Below, piece after piece: positions 9,202 to 18,035 of a DNA stretch of 61,166 bases. A program made the translations under genes and the position numbers. Origin of the DNA: a bacterium (GTDB taxonomy: Bacteria; Planctomycetota; Planctomycetia; Pirellulales; Pirellulaceae); assembly GCA_030430075.1 (NCBI GenBank), contig JAUIGN010000055.1:1-61166 (forward strand), in the 5' to 3' direction. The notes below the pieces were generated by a model, which did not search any database, was not told where the DNA came from, and saw nothing but the letters and a program-made list of their open reading frames with translations. The first letter of the stretch is position 1. Every line of letters starts with the position of its first letter.

Positions 9202-10809
9202 TCAGAATGCGACATGGTAGGAAGCAAAGACGCCTTCCCGGTCGAAGCGAGGATCATTGGAGCTGGCCAGCGTCGCCAGCGCTTCCAGGTAAGTTCGGGC
9301 GCTTAGCTTACGCAGATACCTGACGCCGCAGCCCCACACCAGTTCGCCGTCGGGAGTATCGAGCGCGACTTCGGGAATGATCGATTCGTCGGCATGATGA
9401 CGAAACAACTGCACGCCCAACGCGGCTCCCCAGCGTTCGCCGGTGGTCAGACCGGCTGAGATGCGAATCAGCGGGTTGGTCTCGAACGTCGCCCGCAGCC
9501 GGTTCAGGTTACCGCCGCTGATCGATGTCCAGCCCGGGCTGGAGTAAAACGCATTGCAGTAGAAGACCCATTTTTCCACGCCCAATGGTTGATGCATGAA
9601 GCTCCGCGTGTAGTTACTCTCCAGCACCAGGAGTTGCCCGTTGCCGACACCACCGGGGTCACCGGCCTTCACCAGCCCTCGGCCTGCGAGGCTCAAGGGC
9701 CCGTAGAACCGCGTGGCACTCAGGGCCAGGTAACGTGCGTCCCGCCGTGAATCGACGTCGTTTTGCAGAAGGAGATAGCTGAACTCGTAAAACGTGCGGC
9801 GCCGATCGATCGTCATGTTGACACCGACCAACCGGTTGTCGCCGGCCATGTTCTCCACATCGTTGAACGCGTAAAGGAACTGAACATTGAGGTTGCTCAG
9901 GCCTTCCCGGATGATCGTATTCTTACCAAGGCCTACTCCCAGAATCTCATCATTGATCAGCAGCGAATTGTGTAATACCAGGGGAAACTTGCCGACGGCA
10001 ACGTTGTAATCCAGGACCGCGTAGGGATTCGTGCATCCGCCAAAGATGCTGGCCAATTCGCCTTCAAACCAATAGCGGTCCGGCTCGGCATGCGAGAAAT
10101 CAACATATCCCTCGGGGTCGCTGAACTGATAGTACGACCCGCCCGAATTGCCTTCGCCGAGCGGGCGGAATTGGACATGAAACCGCTCGGTGCCGGTAAG
10201 CCGGAGGTCGAGGTCCAGGACCAGTTGCTGGCCGATCGCGTCTTGCCGCTGACCGTTTTCTTCCAGGGCAAAGCCGAACAGCTCGTACCGTCCGGCGCCG
10301 ACGAACCGGACGTCCCACATGTAACCTGGCCGACCGAACCACGAGAACCGGGTTCCCGCGGGAGCGCCGACCCCGAGGAACTCGCTGAACAAAGTGAGCG
10401 GACGCGGTTCCACCCACGTTTCCGGCAAGCGGAGAATCTCGACATGCTCGGCATCGGCGTCGTCAGGCCAGTTCAAGTGGTCGCCTTCCGGCTCGTACAG
10501 GTAGGAACCACCGTGGTACCACAGCTCTTCCTCCAAGGGCGGTAGCGGCGGCAGGTCGGCTGCGTTTGGCTCCGGCAACAGGGCCCCGAGGCTGCCCGGA
10601 GCGGGGACCACGTTCTCCGGCTCGTCCTCCGCCGGCACGTGCTGGGTCACAAGCAAGCCATTGCCAACCGGCCTGTTGCCGAGCCTGTTTTCCGCCTCTC
10701 GCGCAACGGACTGCGCGCGAAGTTCCGCCGACACCGCCACCAGGGTGGTGATCAGGAGCAACCACGGTCCAGTCCGTACCGCGTTCAAGCAGGCCTCCGG
10801 TCTTGCCAA
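9202..10809 (-). CDS. Putative outer-membrane beta-barrel protein
   Basis: 535 residues with an N-terminal hydrophobic segment (about 14-30, WLLLITTLVAV) that fits a signal peptide, then a Pro/Glu-rich linker (about 60-95), then a long region of alternating aromatic/polar strands. It ends in a terminal Phe (SYHVAF), typical of outer-membrane barrels. No named family was recognised beyond similarity in style to planctomycete porin-like proteins. The gene starts 48 bp after the stop of the multiheme cytochrome on the same strand, so the two are probably co-transcribed. A role as its outer-membrane partner is inference only. Confidence 0.75.
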   Translation of the reverse strand: MARPEACLNAVRTGPWLLLITTLVAVSAELRAQSVAREAENRLGNRPVGNGLLVTQHVPAEDEPENVVPAPGSLGALLPEPNAADLPPLPPLEEELWYHGGSYLYEPEGDHLNWPDDADAEHVEILRLPETWVEPRPLTLFSEFLGVGAPAGTRFSWFGRPGYMWDVRFVGAGRYELFGFALEENGQRQDAIGQQLVLDLDLRLTGTERFHVQFRPLGEGNSGGSYYQFSDPEGYVDFSHAEPDRYWFEGELASIFGGCTNPYAVLDYNVAVGKFPLVLHNSLLINDEILGVGLGKNTIIREGLSNLNVQFLYAFNDVENMAGDNRLVGVNMTIDRRRTFYEFSYLLLQNDVDSRRDARYLALSATRFYGPLSLAGRGLVKAGDPGGVGNGQLLVLESNYTRSFMHQPLGVEKWVFYCNAFYSSPGWTSISGGNLNRLRATFETNPLIRISAGLTTGERWGAALGVQLFRHHADESIIPEVALDTPDGELVWGCGVRYLRKLSARTYLEALATLASSNDPRFDREGVFASYHVAF

Positions 10810-10857
10810 GTATGATGCGCGACAAAAATTGATGCGTAACAGCCACCCGTGTCGTTC

Positions 10858-12834
10858 TTACAACCCCACCTGAAAACCGGCCTGGAACCGGTCGATCTCC
10901 ACGATCTCCAGGAGATGCTTGAGATGGGGAATCCCGATGTGGTCAAGGAGTGTCGGTGGGATGTGGCGGTAGTTCAGCCGTACGTCGACGGTGTACACGC
11001 CCGGGCACTCAGGCAGATCGATCGGATACGCTTTGACTCGCGCCGCCAATGGTGGCAGGTTGCCTTTGGCGATTCGAAACCCGGCAGGTCGTCCAAACAG
11101 TTGGGCCGTGGCGGTCGCGGGGCGCAACACATTGACGGGTGAGAGGTGCCGGTTGATCGCAAGCACGACCGAGCGGTCGGTTCCCTTGTTGGTGAGTGCC
11201 GAGAACTTGTTCTGAAAGTTGAGCAGATGCTTGTCATGGGGCAGTTCGCCGGCGATGACTTCGTGGCTGTGGTCGTCTCGCAGGTCTCCGTTGTGATCGA
11301 GGTCTCCTGAGGCGAACACGACACGACCCTGCGGGTCGCGCACCTCAATCGCCACCCAACACTGCCGTTCCGCCGTGAAACCGGTGGGAAACCCGTGCCC
11401 GGCGACGGTGCTGACAACCTTGACCTTGACTAAGGTCTTTCGTCCCATCCTGGCCTGGTGCGGCAGGGCGATTTCCAGCCGTGCCCCGTTCCGGAGCACT
11501 TCGTACCGTTTCGCGGCGGCGATTTCCAATGCCGCTCGGTTCCTGTGGCGAAGATCGACGAGCGTCTTCCGCTGATGCGGCGTCAACCGGTGGACATTGC
11601 GGTAGTCGGTTTCATACATCCAGTCCAGCTTGTAGGGGAATTCGGTATCCGGCAGGATCGAGTAATCGGGTCCGGCAAACGTGTGATCGGAAAGGTGCCG
11701 TAGCGGGATCCGCGCGGGCTCGACGCCCGGCACCTGGGCGGCGCGACCCAACGGCCGCTGGTGTTCGGGAATCGCGACACCCTGCACCGGCCCCATATGA
11801 CAATCCTGGCAACGGATACCGTGCGCTGCGGCCGGGCTGTTCTTCCACTCGCTAAACGCCTCCTCCAGACGAATGCCATCGGGGCTCGTGACGTCGTGGC
11901 AGTTTCCGCAAAACTGCGACGTACGGATGTAGGGTGCGGCGACCGAAGGGTGGCTACCGAGCTGCTCGGATACGGCACCTTCGAACGGTCCGTATACACA
12001 CTGCTCGAACATCTCGCCCGGCTGCACGTCGATGCGGGCATTGTCCTTGTATTGCGGGCTGGCCTGGCGATGGCAGACGACACAGGTCACGCCCTCCCGG
12101 GAGAGTCTCGAACGATTGACGTTGCGCCGTGACCCGTTCTCGCCCAGGATCGTGCCGACCGGTGTATGGCAGCGGGTACAAAACGTACCGATCGTCCCAC
12201 CCGTGCGTTCGATCAGCGTCAGATTGAATGCCTCGAAGATCGGACTATGTTGCGCATACGCGTGCATCGAGCGCGACCACTGCTCGTATTGATTGGGGTG
12301 GCAGGCCGCACACTGCTGCGCCGAGGGAAAGTCGATTTCCAGCAAAGGACGAATGTTACATCCGTCGGGTAGCCGGTATTCCAGGGCACCGCGGTTAATC
12401 CAACGACGCACCATCTGCAGTTGGCCGGCCGTCAGCCAGTCTGCCGGTTCCGGCGGCATCGCGGGTTGATCCGCATGGGGCGAACCGGCTTCCGCGCGGA
12501 CATTCCAGACGAGACTCTCGTAGAGGGGTGACTGGTCAGCGTTGCCGGGAACGACGATCGGGTCGCCGTCGATGTTGGCCGCCACCACCGCCTGGTAGCC
12601 GGACAGGTCAACCCGGTCCGTGCCGGGCAAGTGGCAACGCAAGCACTTCCGCTGCAGTATCAGGTAGACGTCCGGCCAATCCGGATCGAAGGGATGATCC
12701 TGGGACGAAATCGTGTGAGGCGGGGCTGCCAGCAATGCCGAGTGCTCGCGGCCACCGCCGACCAGGACCCCAAAGCAGCATGTCAGCAACAGGATGCCCA
12801 GCCGGCAACGACGCTCCACGGCCAGTGACTCCAT
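10858..12834 (-). CDS. Six-heme c-type cytochrome (cytochrome c554-like core)
   Basis: Six CxxCH motifs are visible in order: CLRCH, CAACH, CTRCH, CVVCH, CGNCH and CQDCH. The first lies in a planctomycete PSCyt1-like domain with a following MPPE motif. The other five resemble the cytochrome c554 / multiheme family. A signal peptide follows the chosen ATG (hydrophobic LGILLLTCCFGVLVGG). An upstream in-frame start would add 18 mainly basic residues and is less likely. The C-terminal third has no heme motif and may be a beta-rich domain. It is expected to be periplasmic and to carry electrons; its substrate is unknown. Length is 658 residues. The gene leads a likely two-gene operon with the beta-barrel candidate. 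Confidence 0.88.
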   Translation of the reverse strand: MESLAVERRCRLGILLLTCCFGVLVGGGREHSALLAAPPHTISSQDHPFDPDWPDVYLILQRKCLRCHLPGTDRVDLSGYQAVVAANIDGDPIVVPGNADQSPLYESLVWNVRAEAGSPHADQPAMPPEPADWLTAGQLQMVRRWINRGALEYRLPDGCNIRPLLEIDFPSAQQCAACHPNQYEQWSRSMHAYAQHSPIFEAFNLTLIERTGGTIGTFCTRCHTPVGTILGENGSRRNVNRSRLSREGVTCVVCHRQASPQYKDNARIDVQPGEMFEQCVYGPFEGAVSEQLGSHPSVAAPYIRTSQFCGNCHDVTSPDGIRLEEAFSEWKNSPAAAHGIRCQDCHMGPVQGVAIPEHQRPLGRAAQVPGVEPARIPLRHLSDHTFAGPDYSILPDTEFPYKLDWMYETDYRNVHRLTPHQRKTLVDLRHRNRAALEIAAAKRYEVLRNGARLEIALPHQARMGRKTLVKVKVVSTVAGHGFPTGFTAERQCWVAIEVRDPQGRVVFASGDLDHNGDLRDDHSHEVIAGELPHDKHLLNFQNKFSALTNKGTDRSVVLAINRHLSPVNVLRPATATAQLFGRPAGFRIAKGNLPPLAARVKAYPIDLPECPGVYTVDVRLNYRHIPPTLLDHIGIPHLKHLLEIVEIDRFQAGFQVGL

Positions 12835-13132
12835 TCCAAGACTACCGTGAGTGTGACCGATCCAACGTCTTCTTCGAGTGAGCGGCACACACGTCCCGCA
12901 GAGACATCCCTATCAGGATTATCGAAACGTGGCCCGTTGAAACCGTGCCAATTCATGGATAAGGACCGGCTGCCAGAACGTGTCCCCCCGGCATAACGCG
13001 CACAATCGTCAAAGTCACTCGCCTTTGTCGGCCGCAACGCCGCCGTGCCCGCGTCGCGACATGGGCGCACAGTCCGCTGACCACCGCCCAGCGACATGCA
13101 CTGAATGGTTGTTCGCTGATCCATCATCCGCG

Positions 13133-13867
13133 TTAGAGGGGTCGCCGCGCCAGGCTGAAGGACTGGCCGGTTGGCCCATGGGCCCCTTGAGTCGCTAGGA
13201 AGAGGGCCAACGGGACAACGTCCTCGGGTTGTTTGACATGTTCGCTGCCGATGGCCGGGTGGGCCTTGCCCGGCTCGAAGACGGCAGCGGTCAGGTCGGT
13301 GAACACCGGACCGGGGACCAATTCGTTGACCCGGATGTTGTCTTCCCAGAGTTCCATCGCCAGACACCGAGTGAGCATCCAGACGCCGGCCTTGGCGGAG
13401 TTGTACGAGCTGTTCCCGCTCCGCGGCTGGTGTCCCATCCCGGAGCCGACGTTGATGATGGACCCGTCACCGGCTTGCTTGAGTGCCGGGAGCGCCGCCC
13501 GGGTCACGTAATAGGTTCCCAGCAGGTTGACTTCAATCACCTCGCGCCAGCGGTCGACATCGTCTTCGCCGACCCGGACCCGCAATTCGCCGCCGCCGGC
13601 GTTGTTCACCAGAATGTCGAGCCCTCCCAGAAATGACACGCTGTCTTCCACGACCTGGGCGACTTGCTCCGGATCGGCGACGTCGCAGGTCAGCGCCTGA
13701 CTGCGGCGGCCCTGCCCCCGAATCTGCTCGGCAACCGCTTCGATATGCGTTGCTGTCCGGGCGATCAAACAAATGTCGGCACCTTCCGCCGCAAAGGCGG
13801 TGGCGATCGCCGCACCGATTCCCCGACCAGCCCCGGTGATCAGAATACGTTTTCCACGAAGCTTCAT
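13133..13867 (-). CDS. SDR-family NAD(P)-dependent oxidoreductase
   Basis: A 244-residue classical short-chain dehydrogenase. The Rossmann motif TGAGRGIG lies near residue 13, NNAG follows the fourth strand, and the catalytic Ser plus YNSAK (YxxxK) is present. The start was set at MKLRGKR, which places the first beta-strand as in the family; a longer frame would add 17 residues without family support. FabG-like annotation is possible but the substrate cannot be deduced. Same strand as the downstream cytochrome pair, but 298 bp separate them. Confidence 0.92.
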   Translation of the reverse strand: MKLRGKRILITGAGRGIGAAIATAFAAEGADICLIARTATHIEAVAEQIRGQGRRSQALTCDVADPEQVAQVVEDSVSFLGGLDILVNNAGGGELRVRVGEDDVDRWREVIEVNLLGTYYVTRAALPALKQAGDGSIINVGSGMGHQPRSGNSSYNSAKAGVWMLTRCLAMELWEDNIRVNELVPGPVFTDLTAAVFEPGKAHPAIGSEHVKQPEDVVPLALFLATQGAHGPTGQSFSLARRPL

Positions 13868-13904
13868 GATCGCAGGCTCGCCGGGTGGCCGGGAAGTACG
13901 GAAT

Positions 13905-13928
13905 GTCATGCAAAGCATGACCTACGGA
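13905..13928 (+). repeat. Short hairpin repeat (copy 2)
   Basis: GTCATGC-AAA-GCATGAC followed by CTACGGA, matching the copy at 8180 except within the 3-nt loop. It lies just upstream of the SDR gene. Confidence 0.6.
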
Positions 13929-13958
13929 GGTGTGAAATCCAATGGAACGGGATTGAAC

Positions 13959-14969
13959 CTAGGGCGCGGAGATGCCGCGTCCGGTGATCGGATACGCGGT
14001 GTCCTGAAAGCCGTGGCCGCTATGCTCACCCGGCGGAACCAGCCCGTCAATGAACGCTTCGTCCTCGGCGGTGATCGTCACGTCGAGACAACTCAGATTG
14101 TCTTCAAACTGTTCCATGGTCCGCGGCCCGACGATCACCGAGGTGAGAATCGGGTTGGCCAGGCACCAGGCCAGGGAAAACTGCGAGGTGGCGACCCCTT
14201 TCTGTTGGCAGTGAGTTTGGATCTGGCCGGCAATTTCGAGGCTGGCGGTGCGCCATTCCGCCTGCATCATTCGCACGTCGTTCCGCGAGGCACGACTTCC
14301 CGCGGCGGGCGGCTGGCCGGGCTGGTACTTGCCGGTGAGCACGCCTCGCGCCAGGGGGCTATAACTGACGACACCGATCCCGTGCTCATGACAGAGGGGC
14401 AGCAACTCGACTTCCACGTCCCGGTTGACGATGTTGTAGAGCGGTTGGACGCAAACGAACCGATTCAAGTTCAACCGGTCGCTCGTCCACAGTGCCTCGC
14501 ACAGTCGCCAGGCACGGAAATTCGAGCACGCGATGTAACGGACTTTACCACTGCGCACCATATCATCCATGGCCCGCAAGGTCTCCTCGATCGGTGTCGC
14601 CTCGTCCGGCGCATGGTTGTAGTAGATATCGATGTAGTCGGTGTCGAGCCGTTGCAGGCTGGCATCCAATTCATGCAACAGATGAACGCGGCTGGCACCT
14701 TGCTGGTTGGGACCGTCGCCCATCTTCTGGCGTCCCTTGGTGGCCAAGATCACCTGGTCCCGGCGATCTGCAATCGCCCGTCCGACCACGCGCTCCGACT
14801 CGCCCATGTTGTACATGTTTGCCGTGTCGATGAAGTTGATGCCGCCGTCAAGCGCCCGGTGGATAATCCGCCGCGACTCGGCTTCGTCGGTTTGCCCGCC
14901 AAACATCATGGTGCCCAGGCAGATCGGTGACACTCTGGCACCGCAGCGGCCAAGGGTACGGTAATCCAT
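13959..14969 (-). CDS. Aldo/keto reductase
   Basis: 336 residues with the AKR (beta/alpha)8 pattern. The catalytic tetrad is visible as Asp and Tyr in DTANMYN, Lys in LATKG and His in YNHAPD. The C-terminal cofactor loop is marked by VIVGPR. It resembles the YghZ/Tas-like group that uses NADP(H) to reduce aldehydes or ketones; the substrate is unknown. It is upstream of the SDR on the same strand with a 91-bp gap, so co-transcription is possible. Confidence 0.92.
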   Translation of the reverse strand: MDYRTLGRCGARVSPICLGTMMFGGQTDEAESRRIIHRALDGGINFIDTANMYNMGESERVVGRAIADRRDQVILATKGRQKMGDGPNQQGASRVHLLHELDASLQRLDTDYIDIYYNHAPDEATPIEETLRAMDDMVRSGKVRYIACSNFRAWRLCEALWTSDRLNLNRFVCVQPLYNIVNRDVEVELLPLCHEHGIGVVSYSPLARGVLTGKYQPGQPPAAGSRASRNDVRMMQAEWRTASLEIAGQIQTHCQQKGVATSQFSLAWCLANPILTSVIVGPRTMEQFEDNLSCLDVTITAEDEAFIDGLVPPGEHSGHGFQDTAYPITGRGISAP

Positions 14970-15473
14970 CGTGTTACTCCTGATTCATGAGTTATCGCTG
15001 CTGACCCGAACGCCTGGCAACAATGCCTCGCGCGGCAGCGCAAATCGAGTTGTCACGGCAACCGGCACCGGTCGTTCGCGGCGCCGAACGCGGGAAACGC
15101 GAAGCTGAATGTGTGCGTCATTCTGCATGTCTGTCGGCCCAATGCAACGGGGATGGACAATCTGCAGCCGGTCATCCGCGGATTGCCAAACGGCCATCGC
15201 CGGGAGGTTCGATGCCGTCGACTTCGCCCTGTCCGGCAACTCCTGGCTCCCCTCCCGCCAAGGTTTGCGGGGCGCGAGCGAATACTTGACAACGGAGTCT
15301 CTTCAGATCCTGGGCCGGTCACCTGATCCGGTCAGACCGTCGTCCCAATCGGCCTGCTGTGCCGGATGGTCTGCCGCGACTTTTTGGGTCTGCCCCCTTT
15401 TTTCGCGAAGCGGGCGAATTAAGCTTTGAACAGGCCGCGTCCCACTGTCGCCTTCCACTACGGACATGCACTC
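14970..15473. other. Intergenic region without a supported gene
   Basis: About 500 bp between divergent genes. A TTGACA box is visible at 15286-15291, but no convincing -10 box follows at normal spacing. No RNA gene was recognised. Confidence 0.5.
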
Positions 15474-16076
15474 ATGACCGAATCCAACCAGGCGGACGAC
15501 TCGAAGTTTGATCCGCTGGCGATTACCCGCCCGGAGCCCGTGCTGCTCAAGTACTACGCGGCCGTCGCCTTCCTGACCGGCCCCGGATTTCCGGTCGCAT
15601 TCTTGCCGCTTTACTTCAAGTACGTGACGCTGGCATACAAGTTTGACGAAGACGGCGTTTCCATGCGTTGGGGCATTCTGTTTCGCCGCGAAGTCCATCT
15701 CACGTACCGGCGAATCCAAGATATTCACTTGACGCGCAATTTGATCCAACGCTGGATGGGCCTGGCCACCGTGGGTATTCAGACGGCGTCCGGAAGTTCC
15801 GGACCGGAGATGAGCATCGAGGGCATTCCGCAGGCAGAAGCGCTACGTGATTTTCTCTATTCCAAGATGCGCGGTGCCCGAGGCCTGAAGCCGCTCCCGG
15901 CGGCCGGCAGTTCGTCCGGCAGCCAACCGCAGCAAGGCGACGGGGCCGGCAGGGAAGCGGATGCCGACGAACCATTGCAACTCTTGCGCGAGATTCGCGA
16001 CGCTCTACGGAGCAACGCGATGCCGCCGCCGGCTGGTCAAAGCGGCAGCGCGGCGGGCGGAGAGACGACCTCATGA
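15474..16076 (+). CDS. PH-domain membrane-associated protein (YdbS-like)
   Basis: 200 residues. An N-terminal hydrophobic pair (about 27-50) is followed by a bacterial PH domain (DUF304/bPH2) with the pattern DEDGVSMRWGILFRRE and TYRRIQDIHL. The C-terminus is a low-complexity Ser/Gly/Gln linker and a short Leu-rich helix (LQLLREIRDALR). The stop overlaps the next start by ATGA, so translation is probably coupled and the two PH proteins likely work together at the membrane. In Bacillus, YdbS/YdbT pairs are linked to envelope function; a similar role here is inference. Confidence 0.85.
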   Translation: MTESNQADDSKFDPLAITRPEPVLLKYYAAVAFLTGPGFPVAFLPLYFKYVTLAYKFDEDGVSMRWGILFRREVHLTYRRIQDIHLTRNLIQRWMGLATVGIQTASGSSGPEMSIEGIPQAEALRDFLYSKMRGARGLKPLPAAGSSSGSQPQQGDGAGREADADEPLQLLREIRDALRSNAMPPPAGQSGSAAGGETTS

Positions 16077-16849
16077 AGCCCAAGATCGAAGCCGCCTCGC
16101 AGTGGTGTTATCAGGGCATCTGGGGAGTCCTGACACGCTACTTTCGCGTCCCCGACCAGCCACCGACCTTGCCGCCAACCGCGGAAGACGAGCAGATCCA
16201 ATCATTCAAACCGGCCTACGGGTTTCTCAACTACCTGCGGCTTCAATTCTGGGTCGCTTGCATCCTGATCGACCTTGGCATTCTGATTGGCTGGGTCATC
16301 ATTCTGGTCAACTCGCCATGGATCGGTGTCGCGTTGGCACTGCCCGCGCTGTTTCTGGCGGTGGTGCCGGACGTCATTGCGTACATCGCCATCCACTTGC
16401 GTTTCGATACGACATGGTATGTCGTCAGCGATCGCAGCCTGCGGATTCGCCGGGGCATCTGGGTCATCCATGAAACGACCATCACGTTCGACAATGTGCA
16501 GAATGTTTCGATCAGCCAGGGTCCGTTGCAACGCTACTTTGGCATCGCCGATGTGCTGGTTGAAACGGCGGGCGGCGGCGACAAGCGGGCACAGCAGCAG
16601 GCGGGCCATGCCATGGGGGCGCATCTTGGGCTGATCCAGGGGATTGCCAATGCGACCGAAATCCGCAGCCAGTTGATGGCGCGCGTTGGCGAGTCGCTGA
16701 CGTCGGGATTGGGTGATGAAGACGACTTGGGCCGGACACGCCACTCGGGCTGGACGGACGAGCAAGTCACGGTTCTCCGAGAAATTCGCGACCTCGTGGT
16801 CGCCGCCGGCGGTCTGCGGGACGGAACTGGATCGCGACAGCAACCCTGA
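16073..16849 (+). CDS. PH-domain membrane protein (YdbT-like)
   Basis: 258 residues. Two membrane segments at about 60-105 precede a PH domain with VVSDRSLRIRRGIW and TFDNVQNVSI. The C-terminus repeats the same kind of short helix (VTVLREIRDLV) seen at the end of the preceding protein, suggesting both tails make a shared contact. The start ATG overlaps the upstream stop by 4 nt. Confidence 0.87.
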   Translation: MKPKIEAASQWCYQGIWGVLTRYFRVPDQPPTLPPTAEDEQIQSFKPAYGFLNYLRLQFWVACILIDLGILIGWVIILVNSPWIGVALALPALFLAVVPDVIAYIAIHLRFDTTWYVVSDRSLRIRRGIWVIHETTITFDNVQNVSISQGPLQRYFGIADVLVETAGGGDKRAQQQAGHAMGAHLGLIQGIANATEIRSQLMARVGESLTSGLGDEDDLGRTRHSGWTDEQVTVLREIRDLVVAAGGLRDGTGSRQQP

Positions 16850-17049
16850 GGCCCCGGTTGGCCGTCGACCTTGCGGCCTGGATCGATTGGCTGGCCGAGC
16901 GGGCGCGCTGCAGCAGGCCGGCAGCCCTGAATTCTGTCCTTCCGGCCGCTGTCAGGTGGGCCCTGGTGGTCTATGATGGAGGGTCGAATTTGTTTCCTGC
17001 GCATGGCCCCTCTCCAGCCGTTCGTCCCTCTCCCTGCCGGAACCGCTCC

Positions 17050-18024
17050 ATGACAAATGACCATTCCCGCGCGGCCAATTCGTCCCTGGCCGACTTTCGC
17101 TTGATCGTACCTCCCCACACTCCCTTTCGGCCGGATGGCTCGCTGCACCTTGATGTGGTCGAGCGGCAGGCGGAGTTGTTTGTGGAAGACGGGATTGACG
17201 GCGTGTTCGTTGCCGGGACGACGGGCGAAGGGCAATCCCTCTCCAGCGAGGAGAGTTACCGGCTGGCCCAACGTTGGCGCGATCTCGCAAACGGCACGCA
17301 ACTGGACGTTATCGTCCAGGTGGGGCACAACAGCTTGCCGGAGGCTCAGGCGCGAGCCGCTCATGCGCAACAGATCGGCGCGGATGCGGTGGCGGCGTCG
17401 TCCCCCTGCTATTTCAAGCCAGCTTCGGTCGATGAGTTGATCGATTTCTTGGCACCGGTGGCCGCCGCGGCCGGGGACCTTCCCTTCTACTTCTATGACA
17501 TCCCCCCATTCACCACCGTCCAACTGCCCATGGTCGAGCTGCTGGCGCGGGGCAAGGAGCGGATTCCCAACCTGGTCGGCCTTAAGTATTCCAATTCCGA
17601 CTTGATGCAGATGCAGCAGTGTATTCAATGGAACGAGGGCGAATTCGAAGTGCTGTACGGCTCGGACCAGACACTCCTGGCGGGCGCGGTGTTCGGTGTC
17701 GGCGGCGCTATCGGAACAACTTACAACTTCGCCGCACCCCTGTATCGCCGTATGTTGGCCGCGTTGGATGCAGGTGATCTCCCCACAGCTCGGGCACTTC
17801 AGGCCCGCAGTGTCGCGATGATCGCCTTGATGGCGGACGCGGGCGGCATCGCGGGCTTCAAGGCCGTGATGGAGTGGTTCGGCGTCGACTGCGGCCCCGT
17901 TCGTGCACCGTTGGCGAACCTGTCCAGCCGGCGCAAGCAACAACTGCGGGCCGATCTGGAGGCGATCGGGTTCTTCGAATGGTCGCGTCAGCCGGCGGCT
18001 GCGGAAGTGGCATCCGCGTCCTGA
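17050..18024 (+). CDS. DapA/NAL-family pyruvate-dependent lyase
   Basis: 324-residue TIM-barrel protein of the dihydrodipicolinate synthase / N-acetylneuraminate lyase family. Visible are GTTGEG (about residue 57), the catalytic Tyr in YFYDIPP (about 149) and the Schiff-base Lys in GLKYSN (179). The family condenses or cleaves pyruvate with an aldehyde. True DapA usually has YNxP where this has YDIPP, so a sugar-acid or sialic-acid-type substrate is at least as likely as lysine synthesis. The start is the ATG before TNDHSR; an extension upstream lacks family similarity. Confidence 0.87.
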   Translation: MTNDHSRAANSSLADFRLIVPPHTPFRPDGSLHLDVVERQAELFVEDGIDGVFVAGTTGEGQSLSSEESYRLAQRWRDLANGTQLDVIVQVGHNSLPEAQARAAHAQQIGADAVAASSPCYFKPASVDELIDFLAPVAAAAGDLPFYFYDIPPFTTVQLPMVELLARGKERIPNLVGLKYSNSDLMQMQQCIQWNEGEFEVLYGSDQTLLAGAVFGVGGAIGTTYNFAAPLYRRMLAALDAGDLPTARALQARSVAMIALMADAGGIAGFKAVMEWFGVDCGPVRAPLANLSSRRKQQLRADLEAIGFFEWSRQPAAAEVASAS

Positions 18025-18035
18025 GCCGGCGCGGA

